Part shown: positions 49,184 to 61,420 of the stretch, one piece after another
Position numbering within the stretch: the stretch's first letter is position 1
Layout of the letters: each line of letters opens with the position of its first letter
NCBI RefSeq assembly: GCF_964340395.1
Contig: NC_135557.1
Coordinates: 5,733,216 to 5,797,215 of the forward strand
Direction: 5' to 3'
Length of the DNA stretch: 64,000 nt
Source: Glandiceps talaboti
Lineage: Eukaryota; Hemichordata; Enteropneusta; Spengelidae
Notes under the pieces: generated by a model
Databases searched by the model: none
Seen by the model: the letters and a program-made list of their open reading frames with translations, nothing else
What the model was told of the DNA's origin: nothing
Program-made: the position numbers and the translations under genes

Positions 49184-50199
49184 GCCACATTTTATCATAA
49201 CCTTCCCATACGGAAGATGCCCAAGTACTTTGATATTCAGTTTTGCAAGTTCTGATTTCTTTTATTTTGCTTCCAAATAATGAGGCAAATTGAAAAATAA
49301 TAAACACGAAAGATCACACATACAACGTGTGCTTTGCCTCTACAAACTACAAAGAATAGTTTCACGTCTATACCTACTATCAATTACAAAAATTAAAATG
49401 ATCTTGACATTGGATCGAAAAAATCATGTAATCAGTGAATTACATGTCCCGAAAACCCTATATACAAACACTTACATCATATCAATAGCACTTTCAGACG
49501 AGTATATATACTTTGGTGTAAATAGGGACATTGACAGCAGTTGTCTTGGTTACAGATTGTTGCCACAAAGCAATTTCATATATAGTATTTTCACATTTTT
49601 CGGAAAGATTACATGTTTTGTTATTTTCTGACCAACTTGTAGCTTTACCAATCATATATGATAGAAGACATACTTGAAAGTTTCAGTGAATGTTTCGATA
49701 AACGTCCAAAAATGAATTTTGACTATGACGCCGAGCTTGAATCGAAAAGGTTATGTAATGATTGAGTTCCCTGTCCACTCAATATATGTACACATACTTT
49801 ATTCATGATTATATCATTCCTGGGTCGCGAGATATGACGTTTTTGATGTTTTAGCATCCTTGAAAATAATGTCAACGTTACCATTGAAACCGTCTCCTGT
49901 GAGTTTTTACAAGAGAACCCACAGGGGCAAAATCATTTTACTGAAGGCCCAGATGTTACTCTACTTAAATATACTGCCAAAAATTGTAATTCAAGCTGGG
50001 CATTGTGTTTGCAAAAGTCTTGGTGCCCTCACTAGATCGTCCCATGTTAACAATTGCAGAACTGCACTTTTTTAATTGAAGTTGAACGTAACTTAAAATA
50101 TTGCATTCAAATTTGTCAAATTATTAATTAAGTGGAAATAAGACACGGTAATTTCAATTTTTGTCAAGTTTTTGAATAAATTTGTTTTTACTAATTACA

Positions 50200-51065
50200 A
50201 CTACTCACCCACCTAACGGAGGGTTTGCCTCTCTTGACTACGTTACCAAGACAACTGCTGTTCAAGGCCTTGCTAACTTATACCTTTACACATCGAACTG
50301 AAGAGCCGTTATCTTTGTTAGCAAATGTTTATTAAGGCTGTTATAGTATGTTTTTCAAAAATTAACTTTGGGACAAGTTGGCATTATTCCGTTGTTGTTA
50401 TCGTTGCGACAGATTGCCACAGTGTTTTATTATCTGAGTATCCTTCGCTATACTGTAATCCTCTATAGAGAGACCCACCATGACAGCCTAAGCACTGTAC
50501 AGTTTTAGCACAGACAACGAACTTCCATGTTTGTGGTTTGCGGATCGGATGGTGGCGATAAAGTTAGTGTTTTGTAGTCAGTGGAACTTAACTGAATTAG
50601 TTGAACTATCAATATAAATATTTAATGTTACGATATCAGTATTAGAACTTATTAACGATAGAAGTATCAATATGTTAGACCTACTTGTACTTCAACAATT
50701 TGGACTAACGTAAATAACAAAATCTAACTTTACAATTTATACACTGAAAATACAATATTTTATAGACAGGAATGAAGACGACAGTGACCTACCTGAATAG
50801 TATGACGTCAATGTCTTCGAGTTGTGACGTTGTATCAACAATTCCACAGACCGATAAACTCGAATCATGAAAGGAACTGGGACGGTGTAGACGTTGTGTA
50901 GCCAAGTGAGTGGTGTATCACCTGTACACTGTGAAATCATTCGACTCTACAGGTACGAACACTATCACGTGACTACACCAACCAATCACAGTGTGTACTT
51001 AAGTACAAGGTCAATAGCTATCCAATGACAGCTTGGCACATTAATTATTACCATTCAACATAAAA
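50200..51065. repeat. Partial, degraded third copy C of the duplicated segment
   Basis: About 50,200-50,545 is weakly similar to 33,835-34,200. After an internal deletion of about 1.6 kb relative to A, 50,545-51,060 closely matches 35,845-36,350 of unit A and 45,530-46,030 of unit B. The well-kept part is exactly the promoter and first-exon block. Confidence 0.75.
50793..50868 (-). CDS. First coding exon, copy C (25 codons + 1 nt)
   Basis: Same peptide start (MIRVYRSVELL) and end (SYYS), same phase-1 donor (CAG before GTAGGT) as copy B. Here an in-frame ATG also exists farther upstream at 50,940 (MISQCTGDTPLTW), but copy B has a TGA in that stretch, so the shared inner ATG is the better start. 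CRE, E-box and CCAAT are conserved next to it. It would splice to 32,618 across about 18 kb. Confidence 0.4.
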
Positions 51066-51279
51066 TAATCTTTGGTCACAACTTGAATTTTCAAAGTAAT
51101 AAAGAGACGTTAACTAAAATTGTAAATTAAAGGCAAACCCGTAATTGAAAATTGTTTCCATGGTGATAAATGCATTTCGATAAAAAACAAATGATATAGT
51201 TATAAGGGTCGTTGATGGCGTACATATATCAACCGTTAAATATGCGATACATGTACTGACATGTTATAAATAAATAGAT

Positions 51280-51375
51280 ATAATCTCCCGGTATTCCGAA
51301 TGAGTGCTACGTCGACGTCATCGAGGACGAATGATTCCCCTCATGTCGGCCCTATCCCTCCGAGTCGATAGGCGA
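51280..51375. mobile_element. Half-copy of the 146-bp foldback MITE
   Basis: ATAATCTCCCGGTATTCCGA, GAGTGCTACGTC and ATCGAGGACGAATGATTC match the inverse of the right arm of the element at 26,834-26,979. The second arm is missing or diverged. Confidence 0.55.
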
Positions 51376-51461
51376 GACATACAGCCATAACTGTTAATGG
51401 CGTTGGATAAACAAATTGAGGTTGAGTGTTGCATCCATCCATCCATACGTGCATGAATAAA

Positions 51462-51545
51462 TACATACATACATACATACATACATACATACATACATAC
51501 ATACATACATACATACACACATACATACATACACACACACATACA

Positions 51546-51579
<34 letters not shown>

Positions 51580-51648
51580 CATACGTACATACACACACAC
51601 ATACATACATACATACATACATACATACATACATACATACATACATAG
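51462..51648. repeat. (ATAC)n microsatellite
   Basis: About 45 CATA units with ACAC and TATA interruptions. Frames at 51,318-51,735 are artefacts. Confidence 0.99.
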
Positions 51649-51649
51649 T

Positions 51650-52495
51650 ACATACAACACCAAACTTTTTATTTTGAAATTGAATTTCCTCATAAAATGA
51701 TGGATGTGGCGTATTTTAGAAGGAAGAGGTAACAATGAATGCAGCTTATCTTACAAACACTTTATCTCAGTCTCCAGTTATTTGTCATTTATACCCGTAC
51801 CTTTACTTTTACTGTTGTTTATGTAGTCATCTGAATTGTGTATCTTATAGTATTTATTGTAAGTATTAGAAAATTACAGACGTGGCCAGTACGGCTTCAC
51901 AAGTGTAACTTTGTGTATATACGTGGAGAATAAAGATAGGTCAACTACAAGTTCTGAGACTTATTATTATTTGTAACCATGGTGACATAAAAATAACATC
52001 ACCCTTCGTGTGTATATCATACTTTGCAAGATGTGACGTGAATGAGCTAATATATATACACTTTACCCCACAATATGTATATAATGACTGGATACTAACT
52101 AGAAACTATTTAATTTACAAATATGTATGTTCAACAGGACAGAGTTGACTGCAACACATGAAGATATACCACACTCTGAATAAAGTTAACATTTCTTTAC
52201 TGAACCAGAGGTGGTGGTAGTCAGGTTACATCAGGAGGGTTATCAGTTAATTCACTCTATAGTGTATGACGAAGATGAAAACCAATACAACTCCCCCAGT
52301 AAATCTTGTAATCAAGTACAACTTGAATAATAAAAGCACGTCAGTCATTCCTATAAGCATATTAAATATTAAAAGCAAGTTAACCATTCCTATAAAGCAT
52401 CGTGGAAAATGACAGCATCTGTAAATCTCGTCATAGCCTTTTTGTATGGCATGGTGGGTCCAGGACTCGATTCTTGACTTTTGTTTTAGGATATC
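51650..52495. other. No recognisable gene
   Basis: Unique AT-rich sequence; the 86-codon minus-strand frame at 52,247-52,507 has no splice or family support. Confidence 0.5.
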
Positions 52496-52499
52496 TTTT

Positions 52500-53598
52500 T
52501 CATTCATTCATTCATTCATTCATTCATTCATTCATTCATTCATTCATTCATTCATTCATTCATTCATTCATTCATTCATTTTATTGGCAATTTAAAGTAA
52601 GTTACAATTACAAAATGACAGGAAATAAATAAACAAATTGGCAATTTGGAGTAAAAAAAATAGCTTTTCGCTAATTAAGTTTGGCTCCACCTCAGGGTTC
52701 ATATGCATCAATAACGATAAGGGCTACACAAAACTAGAAGAAAAAATATAATGGGAGAAAATATCAAAAACGAGCTAACAATGCAAGAATATGTATTATA
52801 TTCACTAATTTAAATTTCGTCAAGTAGATACTCTTTAAAAGCTTTCCTGAACAGATGTTTTGATGTGAGACATTTCATTTCTGTTGGCAAACTGTTCCAC
52901 AACAATTTTGTTCCTGAAAACCTGATGGAAAATTGACCGGCAGCTGTGCGTATTTTCGGAATTGCCAATTTTCGCCGAAGTTTAAAACATGTGTCTCGGC
53001 TATGATCGATCACCTGGAAATAATATCTGAAATCATAGGGAAAATTCTTATTATACAAATCAAAAATAAAATTTCCTACATCAAGTTTATGAAGTTTATA
53101 AATATTAAGAAGACCCAGCTTTTTAAATAAAGGAGAAGACGAGTCTCTGAACCCAGAGTAAGTCATACATCGCACACACATTTTCTGGATATACAGAATT
53201 GGCTGTAGATACGATGAAAATGTACTGCCCCAAACTTCTAAACCATACATTATATTGGACTGGAGAAAGGCTCTGTAAAGTAACAGTAAAATATATTGGG
53301 GAACAACATTTCTCAATTTAAACATTCCCGATTTCTTCCTAACACAGTTGGTTACATATTCAATGTGATCTTTCCATAATAAATGTCTGTCAATGATAAT
53401 ACCGACAAAGGAAGCTTTGCCGACCTCATTTAGAAGTTGGTCATTGAAGATAAGTGCATCATGTTTGGTAACCATTTTACGTTTGCTATAAAATATTATG
53501 TAGTTTGTCTTCCCTGTGTTAACGGTCAAACACCAAGCTACTACATCATTGTTTAGTGATTTCATGGTATACAACATAGGTTGAATTATAAAGAACAT
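52500..53598 (-). mobile_element. 5'-truncated CR1/L2-like LINE with (ATGA)n tail
   Basis: The minus-strand frame 53,598-52,810 (262 codons) covers the post-palm and thumb part of a non-LTR reverse transcriptase: NTGKTNYIIF, FVGIIIDRHLLWKDHI, LLYRAFLQSNIMYGLEVWG and the C-terminal RTAAGQFSIRFSG, LWNSLPTEM, FRKAFKEYLLDE. The catalytic YxDD palm and endonuclease are missing because of 5' truncation. The 3' end runs through an AATAAAA-like segment into (ATGA)n (52,500-52,581), the simple-repeat 3' tail expected of this group. The frame is still intact, suggesting recent insertion. Inactive on its own. Confidence 0.85.
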
Positions 53599-55525
53599 AA
53601 TTTATACCAACGATCTTTTCGTTCACAATTTAACAGTCAAAGGGTTATTTTACTGTCGTTAGTTGGTCGATTTTTATAATGAGAGATATTTAATTTGTTG
53701 TAATTGAGAGGTGATCAAAGAACTACTACCACCTATCCAGGAAAGTGATAATCTTTATTTCATTCCATGAAAGGGAAGCTTAGGACAAATGATGGTAGTG
53801 TACATAGTATAGGGCAATAGTGTTATTGTGACAGGATTTTATAAACAAATCTCATCAATTTCTACTTCAACCCATTCTAACCAGCCCAAGTGATACTGAA
53901 GTGGTAACATAAGGCCTACTTTGCAAACATCATTAATTATGCAAATTCTAAATTTGAACAAGATTTACACCAAGCATTTTGGTACTCATGTGCACGATAA
54001 ATTTCAATATAAGTACAAAGTTATTTTAAAATCAAAGCATATATTCTGTAGATATTGCCTAATTACCAAAATCATTAATTATAAAATTTACTTGTTAATA
54101 TGCGTGTATGTCCACCAAAACCTTTCCTCTTTATTTCACTCCCATTAAGAAGACGTGTAGTAAGTTCATTAAAACTGATCCAGAGTGAGGAACACAGGGA
54201 TATATACAGACAGACAGACAGACAGACAGCCAGACATATGGTCATACTGGTCAAATGAAAAACTACTATATCAGTTGCTACGGATTGACGATAAAACTAT
54301 TATTTTTAATATGGTATGTACAAATGACTACTTGTATAAATGAACTCTGACTGTGATGCTTATATGAAATATGAATAATTTTTTATGTGAAATATATATA
54401 TATATATATTTATTTGTGTAACTATGATAAATATGTACATTTGTGTAACTATGATGAAGTGATAGCTGTTTAAATGGTTGCAATTTTGGTCTGTCAAATA
54501 ATATCTGGTAGAGAAGATGCTTTCAAGTATCTAATGTGGCTTACCTTTTTTTATCTATATCAGATAAATTGTACACTAAGCTCCAACTAAATAGCCTGTA
54601 ACATCAGCCATAAGGCCAAATAAAAACAGTATGTGGTTCCGATTATACTCAATTTTAAAATAGGTGGGGGCAGGTAGATTTTTTTGCTTTATTTTTATTA
54701 CATATTTTTTTTAATGAGTGAGTGTCTAGTTCAGGTTTTCCATTATTTTCCAAATGGTCTCTATGTTGTTTATTTCTTCCTATCAGATGTACAGCTATTA
54801 CAGATTGGAAGAACAGTTTTCTTTTGTCTTTTTAAGTTGATGTCAGTTTCCGCATCCACTATTTCTCGTGAGACTTAACAGTTTTAGCAATTTTATTATT
54901 TTTTGCTTCAATACGTAAAAAAAAGTTTGGAGTCAGCAGTGAAAAACTAGGTGGGGTCAGGTAACTGGAACCAAACAATTTTTTGTTATGCCTATTTTAG
55001 TATGACAGGGAATTGTGTTGATCACAGCTAAGAGTTTATATATTTTTCCGCCTACAAGAACAATAGGCCTTGATTTATTTACCAATATTTAGAATTCTAT
55101 TTAAAATAAAAACCTGTAATACAGCATTGCTATAATTCATTGTACACTGTCATGTACTTTCCTTGATCACTTTTCTCTATTTTATAGAAATAATTGATTT
55201 GTGATCGTATCAACCAATATTTACCAGTAAATCATCTACTCAGCTGTCCTAAATATCTCTCTAGAAATTAATCATTTGATAACGTGGTTTTGTACAATGT
55301 GACATCCATTTTTTTAAATCCAGATTGCCTATTTTATTTACTCTGATTTATATCACCTGATGTACATGTATGTTTCAATTTTTTGTTGCTGAAGGTTGTT
55401 TTTTGTTTTATTTGTTGTTATTGGGAATGAAAAGTGGTTTGGCTTTTAAAGTGAACAGTTCAAGAATGACTTTGTATGACTATAAACCTAGCTAGCTCAA
55501 TTACAAACACATCACTTCACTTCAC
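53599..55525. other. No recognisable gene
   Basis: AT-rich unique sequence with a small (GACA)n run at 54,208-54,229 and (TA)n near 54,393-54,408. The frames at 53,921-54,148 and 54,684-54,878 are AT-rich and unsupported. Confidence 0.5.
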
Positions 55526-55529
55526 TTGA

Positions 55530-56075
55530 ACTTGAAGGGTTAATGTCTGTACCAGCCCTCCATGTTAACACCGGGCTAAAACTGAGCTCGCACTGACATC
55601 GTACAGATATGTTAGCAACTGGTCGGGTTAATGCCTGCACCAGGGTAGCTCAGTACTACTACTAACACCAGGCACTAACGCCTCACCAGTATGTGTTAGT
55701 AACTGGAAGGGTTAATGTATGTACCAGTCCTATGTTAACACCAGACTAGCTCAGTGCTAACACTAGGCTGACACTAACACCTCACCAGTATGTGTTATCA
55801 ACTTGAAGGGTTAATGTCTACACCAATCCTATGTTAACACCAGACTAGCTCATTGCTAACACTAGGCTGACACAACACCTCACCAGTATGTGTTATCAAC
55901 TTGAAGGGTTAATGTCTACACCAGTCCTATGTTAACACCAGACGAGCTCATTGCTAACACTAGGCTGACACTAACACCTCACCAGTATGTGTTCGCAATG
56001 TTAACAATCTACTAGCTCAGTTCTAAATACTGGTCTGACAGACACTAACACCTCGATCACTATATGCAGTATGTG
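55530..56075. repeat. About 84-100-bp minisatellite, 5-6 units
   Basis: Diverged tandem units containing GGGTTAATGTCT, ACCAGTCCTATGTTAACACC, AGACTAGCTCA and CACTAACACCTCACCAGTAT. Unit length varies from about 84 to 100 bp and the outer units decay. Confidence 0.85.
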
Positions 56076-58202
56076 TGGGCAAGTGAAAGAGTAAAGTCAC
56101 TGATAAATTACTCAGCACTTGAAAGCGTAAGTATTACTCACTACTACAGAGGTTTAGAAAGTTATTGCATTTTGAGGAAGAATCGTGTACTATAAATAAC
56201 AAAATTCGTTTTGAGGAAGAGCCTTGTACTATAAATAACAAAATTCATTTTCATTAAGACACATATCACATAGAACTTGAAAAAGGAAATCTGATGAATT
56301 TCAAAATTGAAAAAAAAATTCCCTGAAAGGAAATATGTAGTGTAGAATATTAGTGATAGTCACTCTTTGGGTTCAGTGTCAATTGTAGAGTGTGACAGAC
56401 ACTTTCCCTCCAAATTAAATTTGAATAATATTTGTTTTGTTAAATCTATAAATTGTTAGCTTGTAGTTCATCTCCTTTGTAGGTTTGTCAAGATTATAAC
56501 AATTCTTCCTTAATTTTACTCACAAAATTTGTCTAAATTTATACGTTTCATAATAATGAATTACTTATATTTTTGTTACTGTGTAGTCTGCTATTTAAAA
56601 AGGTTAAAGGTCACATTTGTCAGTTCCTAAAGGGGTAATCTGTCAAGGCAAGCTGTTTGTACCATCCTTCTTGTTAGTTTCACAACTGAATCCATTCAAT
56701 ATTTCCAATGCAGTACCATCACTTTTTTGGTGGGTATTTACATGAGAAATATGCCACACCTAAATTATTAAAAACTGATTGACTTTATTGACTGTTTTAT
56801 ATTCTGTATATGGTAGCTGTATGCTGATTGGTTGACCATCATTATAATGGAATAATTAATTTTCTATGGGCCAATCAGCTGTTGTCTTTTATTTAGTGTA
56901 GTTGTGTGGGTAGCTTGGCACGTGTAGGTGAGTATTAGAAATGGGAAATTTACCAAATAGAGTTTAGTACATGTGTAGGTGGTAGACAATTAGTTTGGTT
57001 GTAGACAGTAGACATTTTGTCTGGCTAGACATCACTATGTTTTCAGTACCTTACACAGATCAGCATTTTTTGTCGGGTTTTTATCGCTGATTTAGTTTCT
57101 TGTGGCGTTTGATGGTCATGTATGGTTACCTGTAGGTGATAACACTGTAAGCTGACGTATTATGAAGTCATATTGGTAAATATATCTTTTTTAGTCATTT
57201 TCATCTGTCTATCACATTTCTACTAAAATCACATGTAGAGAATTTCAGATTTTCAGTAATTTTTTCACGCACCACATTTTAATTTTAGACTAAAGTGAAA
57301 GAAGTAATTCTGATAAAAAATTCACATTTGATCACACTGTCAATACTATGAATTTTGTGTCATTTCTTCACTTTCCCGCCTAATTTGTGAAACTACAAAA
57401 TTCGGCTATATCAGTAATTGTTTCACACACCACATTTTAATTTTAGACAAAAATCAAAGAACTGATTTTTGTCTGTCCATTCTTCAAAGGTCAGCTAAAG
57501 TGACCATGTTTTTTGACAGTTTCCAGAAAATTTATTCATAATTTATTCATTTAATATATTTTTTTTAAACCAAGAGTGGGTAGTTGTTAAATGTTGTCCC
57601 TCTGTAGCACCATAAATGATGGAATTCTGTGATGTTGTAATAGTGTATTGTCACACTGGGTCAATACAACAATGTGTCCATGTAGGGTGTTTTTAATTAC
57701 AAATATTGAACAAAAACCTGTGGTAGAAGATGATGATTGCCATTGAAAATAAATATCAAGTAAATATATGTCATTTTTTTTTCATTTCAATATAGTTTGA
57801 TATTTTGTCTAAACGTCAAACAAATGTACTCGACAAGCAGTCACACATTGATTAATTGACTAATTTACATATTTGTTGTCATAGTGATAGTTGTCATAGT
57901 AATGTGTAGGATAGGTTTGTGCCTTGTCACTGATGTCTAATTCTTTCACAGAAAATAAGGATGTGAAAATTCAGTGTTTCTTGAATTCTTATTTCAAGAA
58001 TCTAAAAATGGACTTGCTAAATAACTAACAAGGGGATTGGGTTCACTTAATAAACATGATAGATCAGCTAAGTTGTGACACTTCCTGCTATGATAGTGTG
58101 GTAGGTCAGTGTAGTGACAGTAAGTCTTCTGAATACAGTACAAAGGATGGCACACTAACACCAGGACCTGCCACGAGAGGGCGCGCTAACATATGAAGCC
58201 AT
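56076..58202. other. No recognisable gene
   Basis: AT-rich sequence with a local duplicated phrase (ACACACCACATTTTAATTTT, near 57,265 and 57,425) and a CCAAT/ATTGG pair at about 56,830-56,880. No exon supported. Confidence 0.5.
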
Positions 58203-58619
58203 GGGTGCATTTAATTATGCAACCCAGGGTGCCTCGAGGCACCTATATAAAGTTGTCCCAAGTTGCGTTCGATTATTACATGACGTCAAACTCGGGGCGC
58301 CCCAAGTCGACCCTCCTCATGGAGCAGGGACAGCTTGGGGATTGACCAGACCTGACTTGACCCAAGAATTATACCGTATTTTGAGGATATCTTTCCACAT
58401 TTAGTGAGGAAATAATTTTTCACTTCAAATTGTCTAAAATATTTCAGAAAGACGGACCAAATTATTCATCATGAATCACAGATTTAATTATATTTATAGA
58501 CTCCCAGGAGTACCCCAAATGCAATAAAATACGTTCGATTTTCACACGACCTGAGGTGCCCAAGTGACATCAGTTACCCTGGTCTGAGGCTCCCTGGGGA
58601 CACATAATCGAACGCACCC
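58203..58619. mobile_element. 417-bp MITE with nested inverted repeats
   Basis: The left end GGGTGCATTTAATTATG, then CCCAGGGTGCCTC, pairs with the inverse of the right end (GGGTGCGTTCGATTATG, then CCCAGGGAGCCTC). The phrase GCGTTCGATTAT recurs inside near 58,263, and ACGTTCGATT near 58,532, so the termini were duplicated internally. No clear target duplication. The 67-codon frame at 58,201-58,404 lies wholly inside and is not a gene. Confidence 0.7.
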
Positions 58620-58970
58620 CAGGATACAAAATGTTTAACCTTGGATTTGAGATAGGCATTATCTCCTTTAGACTAGTAAATAACATTGCATTGCCAAATT
58701 TTTGTCATTAATTTTTGAAATCCAATACAAGAGAATAAACTTAAATAAAGATATTTCTTCAAATCTAGTAAAACAGTCCATACATGGCAGAGTTATATTA
58801 TTACTAGTCTGCACGCACTGATCCATTTTAGAAATTGTTGGCTAAAACTTACAAGAACACAAAAACCAAAAGTGACAAACAGATCACTTCTTGTCAAGTT
58901 TTGAAACAAAAGCTTGCCTCATTCATTGAAACATTCTGAAAATATTCTTATCCTAGAGTAATTTAAAAAC
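58620..58970. other. No recognisable gene
   Basis: AT-rich unique sequence. Confidence 0.5.
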
Positions 58971-59110
58971 TCACCTCTTGATCTAAGTTATATTCTGTCA
59001 GACAATTAAAGTTTTCCACTACACAACACTCACCTTTACTGTTTTGGTACAGTTGTCGCCATCTTGGATTTAACCTTTGACCCCATTTACCAGTGTCTCT
59101 CAGGATATCC
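58970..59110 (-). promoter_or_regulatory. Candidate YY1-type promoter / 5' exon
   Basis: On the minus strand CCAAGATGGCGACAACTG (around 59,065) matches the YY1 core-promoter motif AAGATGGCG. It opens only eight codons before TAA and is followed by the donor AAAG|GTGAGTG (about 59,035); a second donor AAGAG|GTGAGT lies at about 58,978. This looks like a 5' UTR exon with a tiny upstream ORF. No downstream coding exon was found. Confidence 0.3.
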
Positions 59111-60990
59111 CAGGATCCTTCAGTGCTTTACCTGTTCCCTGAGACCCTAACTTGTGAGAATGCTACTGATTCACAGGTTAGGTGCTCAGGTACTGGGTGA
59201 AACACACAAGACATCTAAGTAAAGACAAAATAAGGTAAGCATGTCAACTAACTCACAAAAACAAATCATGTTTATTTGTACCAACAGGTCAAAGTTCAAA
59301 GTGGTGCCATGATGCTGTGTCAAAGTTCAAAGCCTCACTTTGTCATTCAGATATATTTCAACTGATCATTTATCTTGGACAAGAATGTAGACCAGTCGAC
59401 TAATTGTACAATAAAATTATTCTTGTATTGAAACTAAGGAGTTAGGGGAAGAAAAACTACTTCAGTTGAAATTGAAAGTAAAACAGCTCATCCAATAATT
59501 TGACACCAAAAGCAATGTTTATGAAATGAAAAAGAAATATAACTATAGAATTGTATTCTTTCCCCCTGTGGTACTTTTTCATGTTTCCAGGTTTTGAGGA
59601 ATCATTTTTATGATATTGTGTATATATTTGCAAAGTTTGGTTTTATTAATAAAGTATTTGAACTCTTCATTTGTTATTTGTTGTTATTTGTTGTTATTTG
59701 TTGTTATTTGTGTGTGTTAAGGAGGTATATTATTGTGTATACCAAGATATGGGTGACCCTATTTTTTCTGTTTCTCATTATCCAACCGACCCAAATTTTC
59801 AGCTCAGGCATCAAAATATTTGTTTTTCCATTTTTGCCTGCCTCTAATATTTTGTGGAACAGCGCCCTCTATGACAAAAATAAGCAATTGTCTGGACTGT
59901 CAATGTCATCTACGGTCAGGGCAGAAGTGATAAACTTAAAAATTTATTTAAAGTTTGGCTGAGAACATGTCAATTGTGTAGAGAAGCTGGGAAAGGGTTT
60001 GTTACCAGGAATTCAATAAAAAGAAGATAGAGAGGAGGAAAAGGAGAGGCAGAGAAACATGAAGATGTTATTTTTTTACTTTTGTTTATACTGACCGACC
60101 CATACTTACTATGAAACAAACAATAAATAAAAAGGGCTCTTAGTTAAGGACAATCACACTGTGTCACACAATCTAAATAAGTACACTTTGTTTCTTTAGG
60201 GGTGGAGGGGTGTCTGGCATCAATGCGATGGCAGAATTTCACTTTCACACTTCTAACCAAATTTTGAAAACTTTCATGCCTTTACTGATAACAGGTTCTA
60301 TATTTACTACTGAGATGTTGATAAGTTGATAAAAAAATTACTTCTGATGTGAGATACAGTGCTGGGTTTCCGGTAGTATTTTGATATGTTTACCAACATC
60401 TTTTGATAGTAAACAGGTTCATAATTATAAGTTGAAAATTCATGTTTACTATAATGTTTATATATTACACTGATTGTAGTGATGTGACCGCTACAGTTTT
60501 CATCACAGTGTACATCATAAAAAAACATGTGATGTTGCACTTAAGGGGAGGGGGAGGGGTTTTTGTCCTAAACAAACAATATTCGTTTATTAAACTTGTA
60601 CTACATTGAGCGATCGTCCCTTAGTCACTTGGGGGGGGGGGGGTGTCACATATCCATGATAGTCAATTGTCTTATTTTATATATGAGTACATAGCACATG
60701 AAGAACCAATTTCTAACAACGTATGATACAAGACCACCTAAGAGTTTGGAAAATTAAAGAGTGACACCTAAGCTGAGGAAAAAAGAAGGTCAAGGTTGAA
60801 CTTTTAAAACTGACAATCACATTACAATTCATTACACAATGCAGTCAGCAAACTGTAGATCTACTAAACATTTGTTAATTCCTAAAATGAGAGAATCTGA
60901 CAAGAGAAACAAAACTGTTTGGACTAGCTGGTTGAGAATGACAGGTACTGGTAAATGCTGATTTGAAAATTAGATTGTCATGGCCCTCAC
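59111..60990. other. No recognisable gene; short 10-bp repeat
   Basis: A TTGTTATTTG decamer is repeated about four times at 59,670-59,711. The frame at 59,594-59,962 spans it and has no support. A G-run followed by GTGTCA lies at about 60,629-60,645. Confidence 0.5.
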
Positions 60991-61004
60991 TTTCTGTTAA
61001 AAAG

Positions 61005-61420
61005 TTGCTTCGTAATAGCACTCCTAGTGGCCAAACGGCGAGATCTTTCGTCTTTCTGACATTAGCCTATATGTGGAGGGGCAATCTAGCTGCTTCTGAA
61101 CAGCACTCTTAGTGGCCAAACGGTGAGATCTTTCGTCTTTCTGACATTAGACTATATATATATTGAGGGGCAAACTAACTTCTTCTGAACAGCACTCCTA
61201 GTGGCCAAACTGCACAAATCTTTTGTCTTTATGACAATCAGAGTAGATAGACTGGGGCAAACCAGCTGCTTTGGAACAGCACTCCTTGTGGCCAAACTGT
61301 ACAAATCTTTTGTCTTTATGACAATCAGAGTAGATAGACTGGGGCAAACCAGCTGCTTTGGAACAGCACTCCTTGTGGCCAAACTGTACAAATCTTTTGT
61401 CTTTATGACAATTGGACGTA
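61005..61420. repeat. 87-bp tandem repeat, 5 units
   Basis: GTGGCCAAAC recurs at 61,027, 61,112, 61,201, 61,288 and 61,375. Units share CTGCTTnTGAACAGCACTCC and CTTTnTGACA. The last three are almost identical and the first two more diverged. Frames at 61,152-61,494 on both strands are products of the repeat (87 is divisible by 3). Confidence 0.92.

Larger units (their letters stand above)
41253..50105. repeat. Tandem segmental duplication, unit B (8.85 kb)
   Basis: Collinear with unit A and directly adjoining it. The right end is at a short ATTGCAT shared with the end of unit A. Extra segments relative to A lie at about 43,215-43,980 and 44,057-44,445. Divergence of a few percent in alignable parts suggests a fairly recent event. 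Short frames repeated in both units (for example 33,383-33,604 and 41,955-42,218) show no constraint and are not called as genes. Confidence 0.93.

Noticed and set aside
52402-52632. Plus-strand 76-codon frame with HSFIHSFI repeats
   Set aside because: Antisense reading of the LINE's (ATGA)n tail.
58201-58404. 67-codon frame
   Set aside because: Lies wholly within the MITE, including its terminal repeat.
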